From Deltaproteobacteria bacterium (GTDB lineage: Bacteria; Myxococcota; Kuafuiibacteriia; Kuafuiibacteriales; Kuafuiibacteriaceae), in assembly GCA_020632995.1 (NCBI GenBank), contig JACKEN010000001.1:124001-188000 (forward strand): a DNA stretch of 64,000 nt. The letters run 5' to 3'. The notes below the pieces were generated by a model, which was given only the letters and a program-made list of their open reading frames with translations, made no database searches and was not told the DNA's origin. Made by a program: the position numbers and the translations under genes. This document shows positions 1-10,812 of the stretch, piece by piece; the first letter of the stretch is position 1; each line of letters starts with the position of its first letter.

Positions 1-1
1 G

Positions 2-1390
2 ACCGATCCGCCCAGCGGTCGCACGGATATCTCGGTGTGTTGGGAGAACCCGGAGAGCACCAGCATCGGCTCCACCTCGCGGATCCGCGCGAGCTGGCGG
101 GACGCGCGCCGCCGGGTGGCCGAGGAGTCGTGGGCGCGGCACGCCCGCATCAACTTCTACGGCTGGGGCACCTGCACCGCCGGCAGCCAGGGGCTCCGCA
201 TCGTGATCTGTGATCAGGGCAACAACGACCCGCGCTGCCCGGCCATGCCCGCCAGCCAGGCCGGCGGCGGCTACCCCGCGATCAACGGCATGGTGAACGG
301 GGTGCGCCTGAACCCGGCCCACAGCGCGGCGGTGGTGGCCCACGAGTTCGGCCACACCCTGGGCTTCTATCATGAGGAGGAGCGCTTCAACACGACCCAG
401 AACCTGCCCACCACCGCGTGCGACACCTCGGGCAACAGCGGCTGGACCAACGCCAACCCCGTCACCTACGGCGCCTACGATCCCGACGGGGTGATGGCGT
501 ACTGCTCGCCCCCCACCGCGACCCCCTGGCTCAGCCCCACCGACGTCGCCGGGATCCAGCGCTCCTATGGGCGCCGCATCACGTCCTCGCTCGTGACCCC
601 GCGCGGCAACTGCGCGGCGGCCCACGCCGCGGTGGGGGCGGGTGATCGCGCCTTCACCTGGGACTGCGACGAGTACGCGAACGACCAGGAGTACTACGAC
701 ACCACGGCCAACTCGTCGGGCGACACCTGGAACCTGCGCCTGTCCGGCTCCAGCTACTGCCTGGGCGCCGACTACGCGGCCTCTGGCGGCCCGGTGCGCC
801 TCAACACCTGCGCCACCAACACCAACCAGATGTGGCGCTTCGAGCAGGTCTTCGTGCGCGGCTTCGGTGGCCTCTGCCTCGACCTCACGAGCGGCAACAC
901 CGCGGCGGGCACGGCGATCCAGGTGTGGAGCTGCGGCGCGCTCGGCGGCGCCAACCAGCGCTGGACCCGCACCCGCGCCGGCCAGCTGAAGTACGGCAGC
1001 ACCAACATGTGCGCCTCGGTGAACGGCAGCAACCGCCTGGTGCTGGCCGCCTGCAACAGCGGCGACATCAACCAGCGCTTCTACTTCACCGACCAGCGCA
1101 TCCGGCTCATGAGCGACTACAACAGCTGCCTCGACGTGTACGGCCCGAGCGACGCCCAGTTCGTGGACTATGGCACCGCGGGGAGCGGCATGCCCCTCAA
1201 CGGGCGCTACGTGCAGAAGTACACCTGCAACACCGCGATGAACCAGCGCTGGAACTTCACCGGGCCCATCAAGAGCGGCGCCAACGCCAACCTGTGCCTG
1301 TACCGCCCCTCGGACGCGAACGGCGCGGCCCTGAGCCTCGACGCGTGCGACGGGGACGACGAGCAGCAGACCTGGGACTACTACTTCTAG
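2..1390 (+). CDS. Secreted astacin-like zinc metalloprotease with ricin-B lectin domain (5' truncated)
   Basis: The frame is open to the left edge, so the N-terminus, including any signal peptide, lies outside the window. The zinc site HEFGHTLGFYHEE (about nt 340-380) fits the metzincin pattern HExxHxxGxxHE of M12A astacin-like enzymes. A Met-turn (GVMAYCS) follows about 35 residues later. From about nt 600 to the end there is a ricin-type beta-trefoil lectin region with repeated Q-x-W/F motifs (NQMWRF, NQRWTR, NQRFYF, NQRWNF, QQTWDY). This is a usual arrangement for an extracellular protease that binds glycans. Its TAG stop (1388-1390) overlaps the stop of the convergent gene, both lying within one CTAG. 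Family assignment is firm; substrate is unknown. Confidence 0.85.
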   Translation, partial: TDPPSGRTDISVCWENPESTSIGSTSRIRASWRDARRRVAEESWARHARINFYGWGTCTAGSQGLRIVICDQGNNDPRCPAMPASQAGGGYPAINGMVNGVRLNPAHSAAVVAHEFGHTLGFYHEEERFNTTQNLPTTACDTSGNSGWTNANPVTYGAYDPDGVMAYCSPPTATPWLSPTDVAGIQRSYGRRITSSLVTPRGNCAAAHAAVGAGDRAFTWDCDEYANDQEYYDTTANSSGDTWNLRLSGSSYCLGADYAASGGPVRLNTCATNTNQMWRFEQVFVRGFGGLCLDLTSGNTAAGTAIQVWSCGALGGANQRWTRTRAGQLKYGSTNMCASVNGSNRLVLAACNSGDINQRFYFTDQRIRLMSDYNSCLDVYGPSDAQFVDYGTAGSGMPLNGRYVQKYTCNTAMNQRWNFTGPIKSGANANLCLYRPSDANGAALSLDACDGDDEQQTWDYYF

Positions 1391-2180
1391 CCAACGTCGG
1401 TGGAGAACCGGGCCGCCACCCGCGCCAGCGCGTCGGGTGGCGCGTCGGCCGGGAGCGGGGCGGACGAGCGCTGAAGGCGCGCGTGCCACCGGGCGTCGAG
1501 CGGCGCCTCGAGATCGCCCCGCGCCACCGCCGCCACCGTGGTCTCGCCCTTGGTGCCGGTGGCCGGCCCGAACCCCACCCAGAACCCGGCGAGGAGCAGG
1601 GCGGACCGCACCGAGGTGGCGGCGCCGTAGGTGTGCACGGTGGCCCTCGGCCCGCACGCCGCGAACAGGGCGGTGAAGGCCTCGAAGCCCCACAGCTCGG
1701 GGTTCACCTTGGGCGAGTAGGGGTCCCAGAACACCACGTCAGCGCGCAATCGAGCCTGCGCGAGGGCGCTCGGCAGGTCACCCTGCACGAGGCGCCACCG
1801 GGTCCGCTCGGTGCAGGCCTCGCCCGCCGACAGGAGCGCCTGCGCCGCCTCCCGCGCCGCCGCATCGAACCCGAAGGCCTCGGGGGCCTCCCGGAGCGCC
1901 AGCGCCATCGCCTCGGCGGTGCGGTCGAAGCTCACCAGCTCCATCCGCGGCCCCTCCGCCCGCGCCTCCGAGGCGCGCCAGGAGGCGGCGGCGTTGGAGC
2001 CGGCCCCGAGCCCGACGTCGAACACCACCACCGGCCCCTCGGCCAGGCGCGCGCTCAGGCGGGACGGCGACAGGTAGAGCTGCAAGGCCTCCTGCACCGG
2101 GCCAACCGGGTGCATGATCTCGCCGCTCGCGCGGTCGAGCATCGCCCGGGCCCCGCCCCGGGTGCGCACCACCTCGAAGC

Positions 2181-2184
<4 letters not shown>
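1387..2184 (-). CDS. MnmD-like SAM-dependent tRNA U34 methyltransferase
   Basis: 265-residue class I methyltransferase resembling the methyltransferase half (MnmD) of MnmC, which completes 5-methylaminomethyl-uridine at tRNA position 34. Visible motifs are a glycine-rich SAM loop (FDVGLGAGSNAAA), an acidic motif-II region (MELVSFDRT), and the family signature DVVFWDPYSPKVNPELW followed by a TYGAA segment and a C-terminal GTKGETTVAA. The FAD oxidase half of MnmC is absent. I chose the GTG start at 2184 because it overlaps the tgt stop in a GTGA, so the two genes are probably translationally coupled. Both would act on the tRNA wobble base, which supports the call. A related DUF752-type methyltransferase is the alternative. 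Confidence 0.75.
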
Positions 2185-3299
<1,115 letters not shown>

Positions 3300-3307
3300 G
3301 GGTGCAG

Positions 3308-3613
3308 TCAGCTCGAGGTACCGAGCTCCTCGCGGGGCGACACCAGGTGCAGGGTGCCGCCCTCCAGCGCGCCGACCCGGTAGAGGCCGTGGGCCAGGAC
3401 CTGGGGCGGCTCCAGGAGCTGCAGGCCGCCCAGGCGCCGCGCGGTCTGGCGGAGGGCGTCGACCAACAGGGCGCAGGTGGCGGCGTCCACCACCTCGGCC
3501 TCGGAGAGATCGACGGTGACCGGCGCGTCCTCGGTGTGGAGCTGGGCCAGCTGCTCGACGAAGAGCGCGGCCACGTCGGGGCAGACGTCCCCCTCGAGGT
3601 GGATGAGGCTCAT
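3308..3613 (-). CDS. STAS-domain protein (anti-anti-sigma-like)
   Basis: 101 residues spanning a single STAS fold. The beta-strand segment PVTVDLSEAEVVDAATCALLVDAL (quoted in two parts: PVTVDLSEAEV and VDAATCALLV) has the acidic-then-Ala/Thr turn where SpoIIAA-type proteins carry the phosphorylatable Ser/Thr; here the candidate is Thr in DAATC. Such proteins bind anti-sigma or other regulatory partners in the cytoplasm. No partner kinase or sigma factor gene lies beside it. Its ATG overlaps the stop of the upstream coiled-coil gene (ATGA), so the two form one transcription unit, with tgt following 8 bp downstream. Confidence 0.7.
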   Translation of the reverse strand: MSLIHLEGDVCPDVAALFVEQLAQLHTEDAPVTVDLSEAEVVDAATCALLVDALRQTARRLGGLQLLEPPQVLAHGLYRVGALEGGTLHLVSPREELGTSS

Positions 3614-4410
3614 TCCTTGACCTTGCCGTCGGCGGTCTTGGGGATGGCCTTCAGGACCGCCTTGCCGCTCCTGATCACCACCTTGAACTCCACCGTGGCG
3701 GCGCCGGTCTGCTGCATGAGGCGCGGCACCTGCTTCCGGAGCGCGGCCGCCATGTCTTCGTAGCGCAGGTCGGTGGCCTCGCCGGTGCGGCGCCGGGCCC
3801 CCATGTACGTCTGGTAGAGCTTCTTGAGCTTGGGCTCGGTGAGATCCTCGGCCGAGGTCGCGCGGGGGCGCGCCATCGTGTCTCGGCTGGCGGGCCCGGC
3901 CTCGGTGCGGCCGCCGCCCTTCAGCTCGGCCGAGCCCACGAGCTGCCCGGCCTGCGGGGCGGTCGCGCCCTGCACGGTGGCCTGCCGCGGGTTCTCGGTG
4001 CGCGCCTTCTGGAGGGCCTGGCGCGCCAGCTCGGCCTCCCGCCGCTGCACCTTGGCCACGTCGCGCCGGTAGGTGCCGGCCTCGCGCTCCCGCAGGATGC
4101 GTTGCCAGTAGTTCTCCTGGGAGACCATCCGGGCCTTGAGCTGCTGGATGCGGAACTTCAGGCCGGTGTTCCGGGGGCGCAGCTCCTGCCAGCGGCGGAG
4201 CTTGGCCTTGATCAGGTCCCGCTGGTTGAGCGGCTCCACCTTCTCGACCCCCATGAAGTAGAGCTCGTAGGTGGCCCGGAGCTCGTTCATGTCCTTCTCG
4301 AGCTCGTCGACCTCGGCCTCGATCTCCTTGTCGACGTTGATGCGGGGCGCCTCGACCTCGCCGCGCTTGCCCCCGAAGAGGCCGCGCTTGTCTTCGTTGC
4401 GTGTCGCCAC
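3610..4410 (-). CDS. Conserved coiled-coil protein, MXAN_5187 C-terminal-like
   Basis: 266 residues, no signal peptide or membrane segment, strongly charged. Residues about 25-130 are predicted helical coiled coil (heptad-rich, including DELEKDMNELRATYELYFMG). A Gln/Ala/Pro-rich linker precedes a compact C-terminal domain (about 185-260) with KLKKLYQTYMGARRRTGE and VEFKVVIRSGKAVLKAIP. This layout resembles myxobacterial proteins annotated as MXAN_5187 C-terminal domain proteins; I recall that family only from memory and the molecular function is not known. GTG start at 4410 with GGAGG about 6 bases upstream. First gene of the leftward STAS/tgt/mnmD-like operon. Confidence 0.6.
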   Translation of the reverse strand: MATRNEDKRGLFGGKRGEVEAPRINVDKEIEAEVDELEKDMNELRATYELYFMGVEKVEPLNQRDLIKAKLRRWQELRPRNTGLKFRIQQLKARMVSQENYWQRILREREAGTYRRDVAKVQRREAELARQALQKARTENPRQATVQGATAPQAGQLVGSAELKGGGRTEAGPASRDTMARPRATSAEDLTEPKLKKLYQTYMGARRRTGEATDLRYEDMAAALRKQVPRLMQQTGAATVEFKVVIRSGKAVLKAIPKTADGKVKE

Positions 4411-4459
4411 CCCAACCTCCGGAGTATCAGAGGCCGATTCGCTGCGCTACCATCCCCCC
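4411..4459. promoter_or_regulatory. Divergent promoter region
   Basis: 49 bp between divergent starts. Leftward: a GATACT box, then a GGAGG Shine-Dalgarno ahead of the GTG at 4410. Rightward: TACCAT (4448-4453) lies exactly six bases before the GTG at 4460, with no Shine-Dalgarno. That is the spacing expected of a -10 box serving a leaderless mRNA. Confidence 0.4.
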
Positions 4460-5215
4460 GTGGCGACGGCGGGGCTCTGGTTCATGGCGCTCGCGGCGGT
4501 GGGCGCCGCCGATCCGGCGGTCCTGCTCGATCCCGCCGGCGCGGCCGCGGCGGCCGAGGCCCTGCCGCCGCTCCGCCGGGCGGAGACCCTCCTGCTGGCG
4601 GGGGAACCGGAGGCGGCCCGCGCGGCGCTAGGGGAGCTGTCACGGGATGAGCCGCGGGTCCTGCGACTGATCGCCGACACCTGGGTGAGGGAGGGCGACC
4701 CGGTGCGGGCGGAGCCGGCCCTGGCCGCGCTCGAGGCGCACCCGCGGTGGGCGGCCCACGCGCGGCAGCAGCGGGCCTACCTGGAGCTGGGCCGCCAGGA
4801 CCGCCTGTTCGCGCGAGGGGCGCTGCTGGCCTTCGTGGTGTGCCTCGCGGTGCTGGCCTTGTCCGGGGCTCGGGAGCTCCTCCGGTTTCACCCTGAGTCG
4901 GCGATGTTCGCGGTGGCGGCGGTGGCGGCGGCCCTCCTGGTCCGGAGCGCCTCGCCGCAGGCCGCGCCCCTGGTGGAGCTCGCCGGGGGCGCCACCTTCT
5001 TCCTGATCCACGGCGCCGCGGCGGCGTCCCGCCGGACGCGGCCCGGACCCCGCGGGAGGCTGCTCCTGGCCACCCTGGTGCTCATCGGGGCGGTGGGGGC
5101 GATGGGGACCCTGGGGCTCCAGGTGGGGCCTGGTGGGCTGATCCGGCTGGTGGCCGCGTCGGCAAGGCCGACCGACCAGACCGAAGTGGTTGACCCGCGC
5201 TCGGGGCCAGCCTAA
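4460..5215 (+). CDS. Membrane protein of unknown function
   Basis: 251 residues if started at the GTG at 4460; the open frame extends further upstream but that part is antisense to the neighbouring coiled-coil gene. An N-terminal hydrophobic stretch could be a signal peptide. Residues about 35-115 are Ala/Glu-rich helical pairs resembling degenerate TPR units. Four hydrophobic helices follow (FARGALLAFVVCLAVLAL; AMFAVAAVAAALLV; LVELAGGATFFLIHG; LLLATLVLIGAVGAMGTLG). I do not recognise the family. The end overlaps the most upstream possible start of nuoE, so it may be cotranscribed with the complex I genes, though it is not a known Nuo subunit. Confidence 0.55.
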   Translation: MATAGLWFMALAAVGAADPAVLLDPAGAAAAAEALPPLRRAETLLLAGEPEAARAALGELSRDEPRVLRLIADTWVREGDPVRAEPALAALEAHPRWAAHARQQRAYLELGRQDRLFARGALLAFVVCLAVLALSGARELLRFHPESAMFAVAAVAAALLVRSASPQAAPLVELAGGATFFLIHGAAAASRRTRPGPRGRLLLATLVLIGAVGAMGTLGLQVGPGGLIRLVAASARPTDQTEVVDPRSGPA

Positions 5216-5228
5216 AGGGCCCAGCAAA

Positions 5229-5927
5229 ATGGCGCTCGCGTTCAACGACGAAGACCGGGCGAAGATCGAGCAGATCGTTGCTCGGTACCCGAACAAGCCA
5301 GCGGCCCTGTTGCCGATCTTGCACTACGCCCAGGACAAGTTCGGCCACCTCGCCCCCGAGGTGCAGCTGCTCGTAGCCCACGCCATCGACGTCCCGCCCC
5401 CGCGGGTGCGCGAGGTCGTGACGTTCTACGAGATGTACCACGAGCACCCCGAGGGCCAGTTCCACCTCGAGGTGTGCACGAACATCTCCTGTCACCTCAT
5501 GGGTGGTGACGCGGTGCTGGATCACCTGCGCAAGAAGCTGGGGATCGCGTGCGGCGAGCACACCGAGGACGGCATGTTCAGCCTCATGGAGGCGGAGTGC
5601 CTGGCGAGCTGCGGCTCCGGCGTGTGCATGAAGGTGGGCCGCGACTACTACGAGTCCCTCACCGTCGATGCGGTGGACGCCCTGGTGGATCGCTTCAAGG
5701 CGATGGCCCCCGAGCTGAAGGGCCACCACTACATCGAGGGCAAGGACGGCCCCCACGTGGGTCCGGTGAAGGGCTTCGAGCCCCCGCGCCCCGGCGCCGG
5801 CAACCCGGCCCCGGCTCCTGCCAAGGAGAAGGAGGCGGAGGCCGCCGCGCCCAGCAAGGCGACCGGTGACCTGCCGGCCTTCAACCCGCCGCCCCTCAAG
5901 AAGGACGACGGAAAGAAGAAGAAGTAG
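5229..5927 (+). CDS. nuoE: NADH-quinone oxidoreductase subunit E
   Basis: 232 residues. The [2Fe-2S] (N1a) ligands are visible as Cys83 and Cys88 (CTNISC) and Cys124 and Cys128 (CLASC). The N-terminal helical bundle contains the usual LLPILHYAQDKFGHL segment. Compared with typical NuoE (about 160-175 residues) there is a C-terminal extension of about 60 residues, rich in Pro, Ala and Lys and ending KKDDGKKKK. The ATG at 5229 is preferred because similarity to the family begins there; a GTG 39 bases upstream would add a non-conserved leader. NuoE and NuoF together form the NADH-oxidising tip of complex I. nuoF starts 8 bp downstream. Confidence 0.93.
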   Translation: MALAFNDEDRAKIEQIVARYPNKPAALLPILHYAQDKFGHLAPEVQLLVAHAIDVPPPRVREVVTFYEMYHEHPEGQFHLEVCTNISCHLMGGDAVLDHLRKKLGIACGEHTEDGMFSLMEAECLASCGSGVCMKVGRDYYESLTVDAVDALVDRFKAMAPELKGHHYIEGKDGPHVGPVKGFEPPRPGAGNPAPAPAKEKEAEAAAPSKATGDLPAFNPPPLKKDDGKKKK

Positions 5928-5935
5928 GAGCGACC

Positions 5936-7264
<1,329 letters not shown>

Positions 7265-7282
7265 CGTAGGGGGACCTTGTCG

Positions 7283-7798
7283 ATGAACCTGCAAACGGTC
7301 CTGTTCGCGGTCTTCGCCCTGGGGTCGGTCATCTCGGCCCTGGGCGTGGTGGTGATCCGCAACCCGGTGAAGGGCGCCATGTCCCTCATCGGCTGCTTCT
7401 TCTCGCTCGCCTGCCTCTTCCTCCTCGAGGCGGCGGAGCTGGTGGCGATCCTCGAGGTGCTGGTCTACGCCGGCGCCATCATGGTGCTCTTCACCTTCGT
7501 CATCATGCTGGTGGAGAACAAGTCCGCCGCCATCGTGCGCAACACGGTGGGGCAGCGCCTCGCCCTGCCGGTGAAGCTGGCCGGCGTGGCGGTGGTGGCC
7601 TACGGCCTGGTGGCCTTCGTGCGCAAGATGACCTTCGGCGCCGCGAAGGAGCTCCCGGCCGACTTCGGCTCGGTGGCCGCCATCGGGCACGAGTTCTTCG
7701 ATAACTTCGTCTTCCACTTCGAGATGACGTCGGTGCTGCTCCTCGTAGGTATCGTGGGCGCGGTCATCGTCTCCAAGAAGCGCCGGGGGCAGCCGTGA
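7283..7798 (+). CDS. nuoJ: NADH-quinone oxidoreductase subunit J
   Basis: 171 residues, five predicted membrane helices, inner-membrane proton-channel arm of complex I. Conserved core: VVIRNPVKGAMSLIGCFF, EVLVYAGAIMVLFTFVIML and a last helix SVLLLVGIVGAVIVS ending in SKKR. ATG 7283 was chosen over an in-frame TTG at 7277 because a purine-rich AGGGGGA lies about nine bases upstream of the ATG. Its TGA overlaps the nuoK start (GTGA), as in most nuo operons. Confidence 0.93.
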   Translation: MNLQTVLFAVFALGSVISALGVVVIRNPVKGAMSLIGCFFSLACLFLLEAAELVAILEVLVYAGAIMVLFTFVIMLVENKSAAIVRNTVGQRLALPVKLAGVAVVAYGLVAFVRKMTFGAAKELPADFGSVAAIGHEFFDNFVFHFEMTSVLLLVGIVGAVIVSKKRRGQP

Positions 7799-8109
7799 TC
7801 ACACCGACCATCCCCATCGAGCACTACCTCTACCTGTCGATCCTGCTGTTCTCCATCGGGGCCATCGGGGTGCTGCTGCGCCGGAACGCCATCGTGGTGT
7901 TCATGTGCATCGAGCTGATGCTCAACGCGGCGAACCTGGCCCTGGTGACCTTCGCCCGCTACCACGGCGACGCCGCCGGGCACATCTACGTGCTGTTGGT
8001 GATGGCGGTGGCCGCGGCCGAGGTCGCGGTGGGTCTCGCCATCATGATCCAGGTGTTCCGCCTGCGCCGCACCGTCGACGTCGACGAGCTGCGCGAGATG
8101 CGCGGCTAG
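7795..8109 (+). CDS. nuoK: NADH-quinone oxidoreductase subunit K
   Basis: 104 residues, three membrane helices, a standard NuoK. The conserved membrane glutamate sits in MCIELMLNAANLALV; a second glutamate in the last helix is in AAAEVAVGLAIMIQVFR. GTG start overlaps the nuoJ stop, indicating translational coupling. No nuoL, nuoM or nuoN follows; the next gene is convergent and starts its 3' end 10 bp away, so the nuo transcript ends here. Confidence 0.94.
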   Translation: MITPTIPIEHYLYLSILLFSIGAIGVLLRRNAIVVFMCIELMLNAANLALVTFARYHGDAAGHIYVLLVMAVAAAEVAVGLAIMIQVFRLRRTVDVDELREMRG

Positions 8110-8119
8110 GGGCCCCGCC

Positions 8120-9271
8120 TCACGCCCCGCGCTTCGCCAGCTCCTTCGCCTCGCGCGCTCGCTGGCGCTCCTCGTCTCGAGAGATCTTGGCCGCGAGCTT
8201 CCGGGCGCGCTTCGCCTCCTCCTGTCGCAAGCGCTCCTGCTCCCACAGCGCGAGGTAGTCGCGCTTGGTCTCTCGGGGCGGCGCGTCGGGGCGGGGGCGG
8301 GACTCGAGGTGGCGGGCCACCTCGACCAGCTTCGTCATGAAGCTCCGGGTCTGCCGGGCGAGCTCGTCCTCGCTCTTGGTGTGGGCGGGCTCGGGATCGT
8401 CCGGCTCACCCAGGAGCTCGAGCTGGGCGGCGAGGGCCTCGAGGGCCTGGGGCCCGAGGTAGGCGCGGCGGCGGCGCAGGATGTCCTCCGCCAGGTTCAC
8501 CAGGCGCTCCTCCTCGAAGCCGTAGCGATCGAGCAGCTCCCACGCGACGCGCTGCACGCAGCTGGCGGTCAGGGTGCCGTCCAGCACGAGCACGAGGGCG
8601 GTCTGCAGGTGGTTGTAGATGGGGACCACCCGCGGGAAGAAGGTCTGGAAGGCGACGGGCGGGGTGTGCTGGTCGAGGTGGATGATGATCCGGCGCACCG
8701 GATCCTCGTGCACCACCGCCTCCAGGGCGGCCTCGACGTCGTCCACCTGGGTCCGGTAGGCGCCAGCCTTGGCGAGGATCTTCACCAGCTGGTCGTGGCT
8801 CACGTTGCCGGCCACGAGGTCGGCGTAGAGGCTGTAGATGTAGGCGTCGCTCTCGGCGTCGTCGCCGAAGAGGGTCTCCTTGGTGCCGATGGGGGCGTCG
8901 GAGCGCCCCGCCACCAGCTGGTGCAGCTTGTAGCCGACCTGGCCCTTCACCGCCCGGAAGCGCCCCCGCAGGATGTTGGACACCGTGGGCTTCAAGACGA
9001 AGCCGTCAGGGTGGAAGCCATCGAGGCTGAACTTCTTCTCGAGCACCGAGCGCAGCTGCTCGGGGGAGCCGGAGATGAAGAAGACCAGGTGCTCGTTCCC
9101 CTCGCCCTGGGCGTGGCGGATGGCCCGGATCAGGGCGGCGGAGCCCGGGATGTTCTCCCGCTGCTCGGCGGTGAGCCGGGCCGTCCGCACCAGATCGGAG
9201 AACGTGGCGAACTCCGTCTTCAGGTAGGTCTTGTCCAGGTCCCAGCGAAAGATGTGCCGCGTCTTGGCCAC
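8120..9271 (-). CDS. HAD-like phosphatase-domain protein
   Basis: 383 residues, no signal peptide. The first strand carries RWDLDKTYLKT, a DxDxT-type HAD nucleophile motif with the nucleophile and acid/base two residues apart (D-L-D). Motif II is probably FFISGSP, and the acidic FGDDAESDAYIYSLY matches the distal HAD motif IV. The organisation recalls App1-type phosphatidate phosphatases and DUF2183 proteins. The last 70 residues are a highly charged helix rich in Arg, Glu and Lys. GTG start at 9271; a TATACT box lies 10 bases upstream with no Shine-Dalgarno. Substrate is not predictable. Confidence 0.6.
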   Translation of the reverse strand: MAKTRHIFRWDLDKTYLKTEFATFSDLVRTARLTAEQRENIPGSAALIRAIRHAQGEGNEHLVFFISGSPEQLRSVLEKKFSLDGFHPDGFVLKPTVSNILRGRFRAVKGQVGYKLHQLVAGRSDAPIGTKETLFGDDAESDAYIYSLYADLVAGNVSHDQLVKILAKAGAYRTQVDDVEAALEAVVHEDPVRRIIIHLDQHTPPVAFQTFFPRVVPIYNHLQTALVLVLDGTLTASCVQRVAWELLDRYGFEEERLVNLAEDILRRRRAYLGPQALEALAAQLELLGEPDDPEPAHTKSEDELARQTRSFMTKLVEVARHLESRPRPDAPPRETKRDYLALWEQERLRQEEAKRARKLAAKISRDEERQRAREAKELAKRGA

Positions 9272-9300
9272 GAGCGCCGGGAGTATACCGCAGTGCGAAT

Positions 9301-9329
9301 GAAACGCAGGCTTTGTCGCCCGGGTTCCT
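9301..9329. repeat. Intergenic repeat, copy 1
   Basis: The motif GAAACGCAGGCTTTGTC plus the following CCCGGGT segment recurs at 11536 with only a few differences. It lies 30 bp upstream of the leftward HAD-like gene start and 56 bp before the rightward barrel gene. Confidence 0.55.
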
Positions 9330-9384
9330 CCAAAGCAAGAGGATTCCCTGTCGGCCCGGCCGGTCTTCGCCGGACGGTGGTACC

Positions 9385-10098
9385 ATGCAGCTCGCGGCGG
9401 AGCAGGGCAGTGGCGGACGCAAGGCGGGCCAAGGTGGGTCGGCGCCGTCGAGGCGACGGGGCGTGCCTCGACTCGCGCTCGTGCTGGTGGTCGCGGTCCT
9501 CTCGAGCGCGCCCGATGCGTGGGCGGGCGCTCCGACGCGGACGGCGACGGTGAGCGGGACGGCGCCCACGCCGGAGGCGGCTCAGCCGCCGGTGATCGAA
9601 GCCCGCGGTACCGAGGTCGAGCCGGTCGCCCTCGAGATCTCGCCGGTCTTCTTGCCGCTCACCACCCGAGGCACTCCGGTCGCCCCTGGCTTCGTCGGGC
9701 TCCTCCGATTGATGACCCTGACCGGGCGTCGGCTCTACTGGACGCCGCTGGTGTTGGGGGTGGGTCTCGGGCCCTCCACCGGCGACCTGGACGCTGCGGT
9801 GTTGGGCGCGGCGCTCACCGAGGGGGGCGTAGCCTTCCGGCTGGGCGATAGAGAGCAAGTCAGCCTGCGCGCGGGCCTCGGGCTCGGGTTCGCGGCGTAC
9901 GCGATCTTCCTCGACGGCGCCGACTACAGCATGGACGGGATCGGCTTCGGCATCTCGCCCACCCTCCGCGCGGAGTACCACGTCAACGCCTACTTCTTCG
10001 TGGGCGGGAGCCTGCGCGCGGTCGTCGCGGTCCCGAACGACGGGGGCGGGGTGCTGTTCCTGAGCCTGAGCGTGGGGTGGTCGTGGCCCTCGGGCTGA
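9385..10098 (+). CDS. Exported protein, probable small outer-membrane barrel
   Basis: 237 residues with an N-terminal basic region (SRRRGVPR) followed by a hydrophobic stretch and an AWA-G signal-peptidase-like site near residue 45. The C-terminal half alternates polar and hydrophobic residues with many Gly and aromatic residues (VSLRAGLGLGFAAYAIF; GFGISPTLRAEYHVNAYFF) and ends in VGWSW, which looks like transmembrane beta-strands of an outer-membrane protein. I do not recognise a family. The ATG at 9385 starts just ahead of the basic region; an in-frame GTG at 9313 lies upstream. Confidence 0.5.
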   Translation: MQLAAEQGSGGRKAGQGGSAPSRRRGVPRLALVLVVAVLSSAPDAWAGAPTRTATVSGTAPTPEAAQPPVIEARGTEVEPVALEISPVFLPLTTRGTPVAPGFVGLLRLMTLTGRRLYWTPLVLGVGLGPSTGDLDAAVLGAALTEGGVAFRLGDREQVSLRAGLGLGFAAYAIFLDGADYSMDGIGFGISPTLRAEYHVNAYFFVGGSLRAVVAVPNDGGGVLFLSLSVGWSWPSG

Positions 10099-10111
10099 GC
10101 CTGCCGGCACC

Positions 10112-10777
10112 CTACCTGGCGCGGCCCCGCGCGATCCGCGGCGGCCGGGGTGCGATCGCCCTGGCCAGCGCCTCCACCACCGAGCGGCGACCGCTGACCG
10201 CAAGCCCCCCTGCCGACTCCACCGCGCGCCACGTGGCCGCGCCGGACAGCCAGCGCCCGAAGGCGGGCATCTGACCTTCGATCCGGGCGTCGGCGCCGTC
10301 ATCGAGCCCCCGGCGCACCTGCAGGTTCTCTTGCGTGAACGAGACCACGAAGGCGAGCTCGCCCGACACCACCTGCACCACGCCGCCTTCGCGGGCGCCT
10401 CGAAACCGGCGTTGGAGGGAGAACATGGCCCACCCGAGGTGGAGCCGGTCCGAGGGCCCGGGGCGGTCCATGAAGGTGGCCCCGAAGCGCCCCAGCGCCA
10501 GCACCGCGTCCCTGAGGCTCATTCCGAGCTCGGTGAGGGCATAGACCCGGGCCCGACCCGGCGGGGGCAGCGTCCGGATCTCCAACACCCCGTGCGCCTC
10601 CAGGTTCTTCAAGCGCTGGGTCAGGAGGTTGGGGCCGATGCCCTCCTCCAGCTCCAGGAGGTCCGAGAATCGCAGGGGCCCCGGGAGCAGGTCGCGGATG
10701 ATCAGGAGCGTCCAGCGCTCACCGACGACGTCGAGCGCGCGGGCCACGCCGCAGAACTGATGGTAGGAGCGCGTCAC
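10112..10777 (-). CDS. HxlR-family winged-helix regulator with C-terminal SCP2-like domain
   Basis: 221 residues. The N-terminal 100 residues are an HxlR DNA-binding domain: CGVARALDVVGERWTLLIIRDL, then FSDLLELEEGIGPNLLTQRLKNLEAHGVLE as recognition region (helix-turn-helix and wing), and YALTELG. The cysteine in FCGVARAL is at the position used by redox-sensing HxlR members, though one Cys is not proof of sensing. Residues about 115-215 look like a sterol-carrier-type (SCP2-like) ligand pocket, as in other two-domain HxlR proteins. It is divergent from a membrane protein across an AT-rich 35-bp gap, the typical arrangement for a local regulator. GTG start. Confidence 0.85.
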   Translation of the reverse strand: MTRSYHQFCGVARALDVVGERWTLLIIRDLLPGPLRFSDLLELEEGIGPNLLTQRLKNLEAHGVLEIRTLPPPGRARVYALTELGMSLRDAVLALGRFGATFMDRPGPSDRLHLGWAMFSLQRRFRGAREGGVVQVVSGELAFVVSFTQENLQVRRGLDDGADARIEGQMPAFGRWLSGAATWRAVESAGGLAVSGRRSVVEALARAIAPRPPRIARGRAR

Positions 10778-10812
10778 TTGACTTCAAAATTATATAGCTG
10801 TTCATTGAAAAT
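10778..10812. promoter_or_regulatory. AT-rich divergent promoter/operator
   Basis: This 35-bp gap is strikingly AT-rich for the window. Leftward it contains TATAAT about 12 bases before the regulator GTG; rightward it contains TTGACT. Half-sites TTCAAAAT and ATTGAA form an imperfect inverted repeat that the HxlR protein could bind (inference). Neither gene has a clear Shine-Dalgarno. Confidence 0.5.
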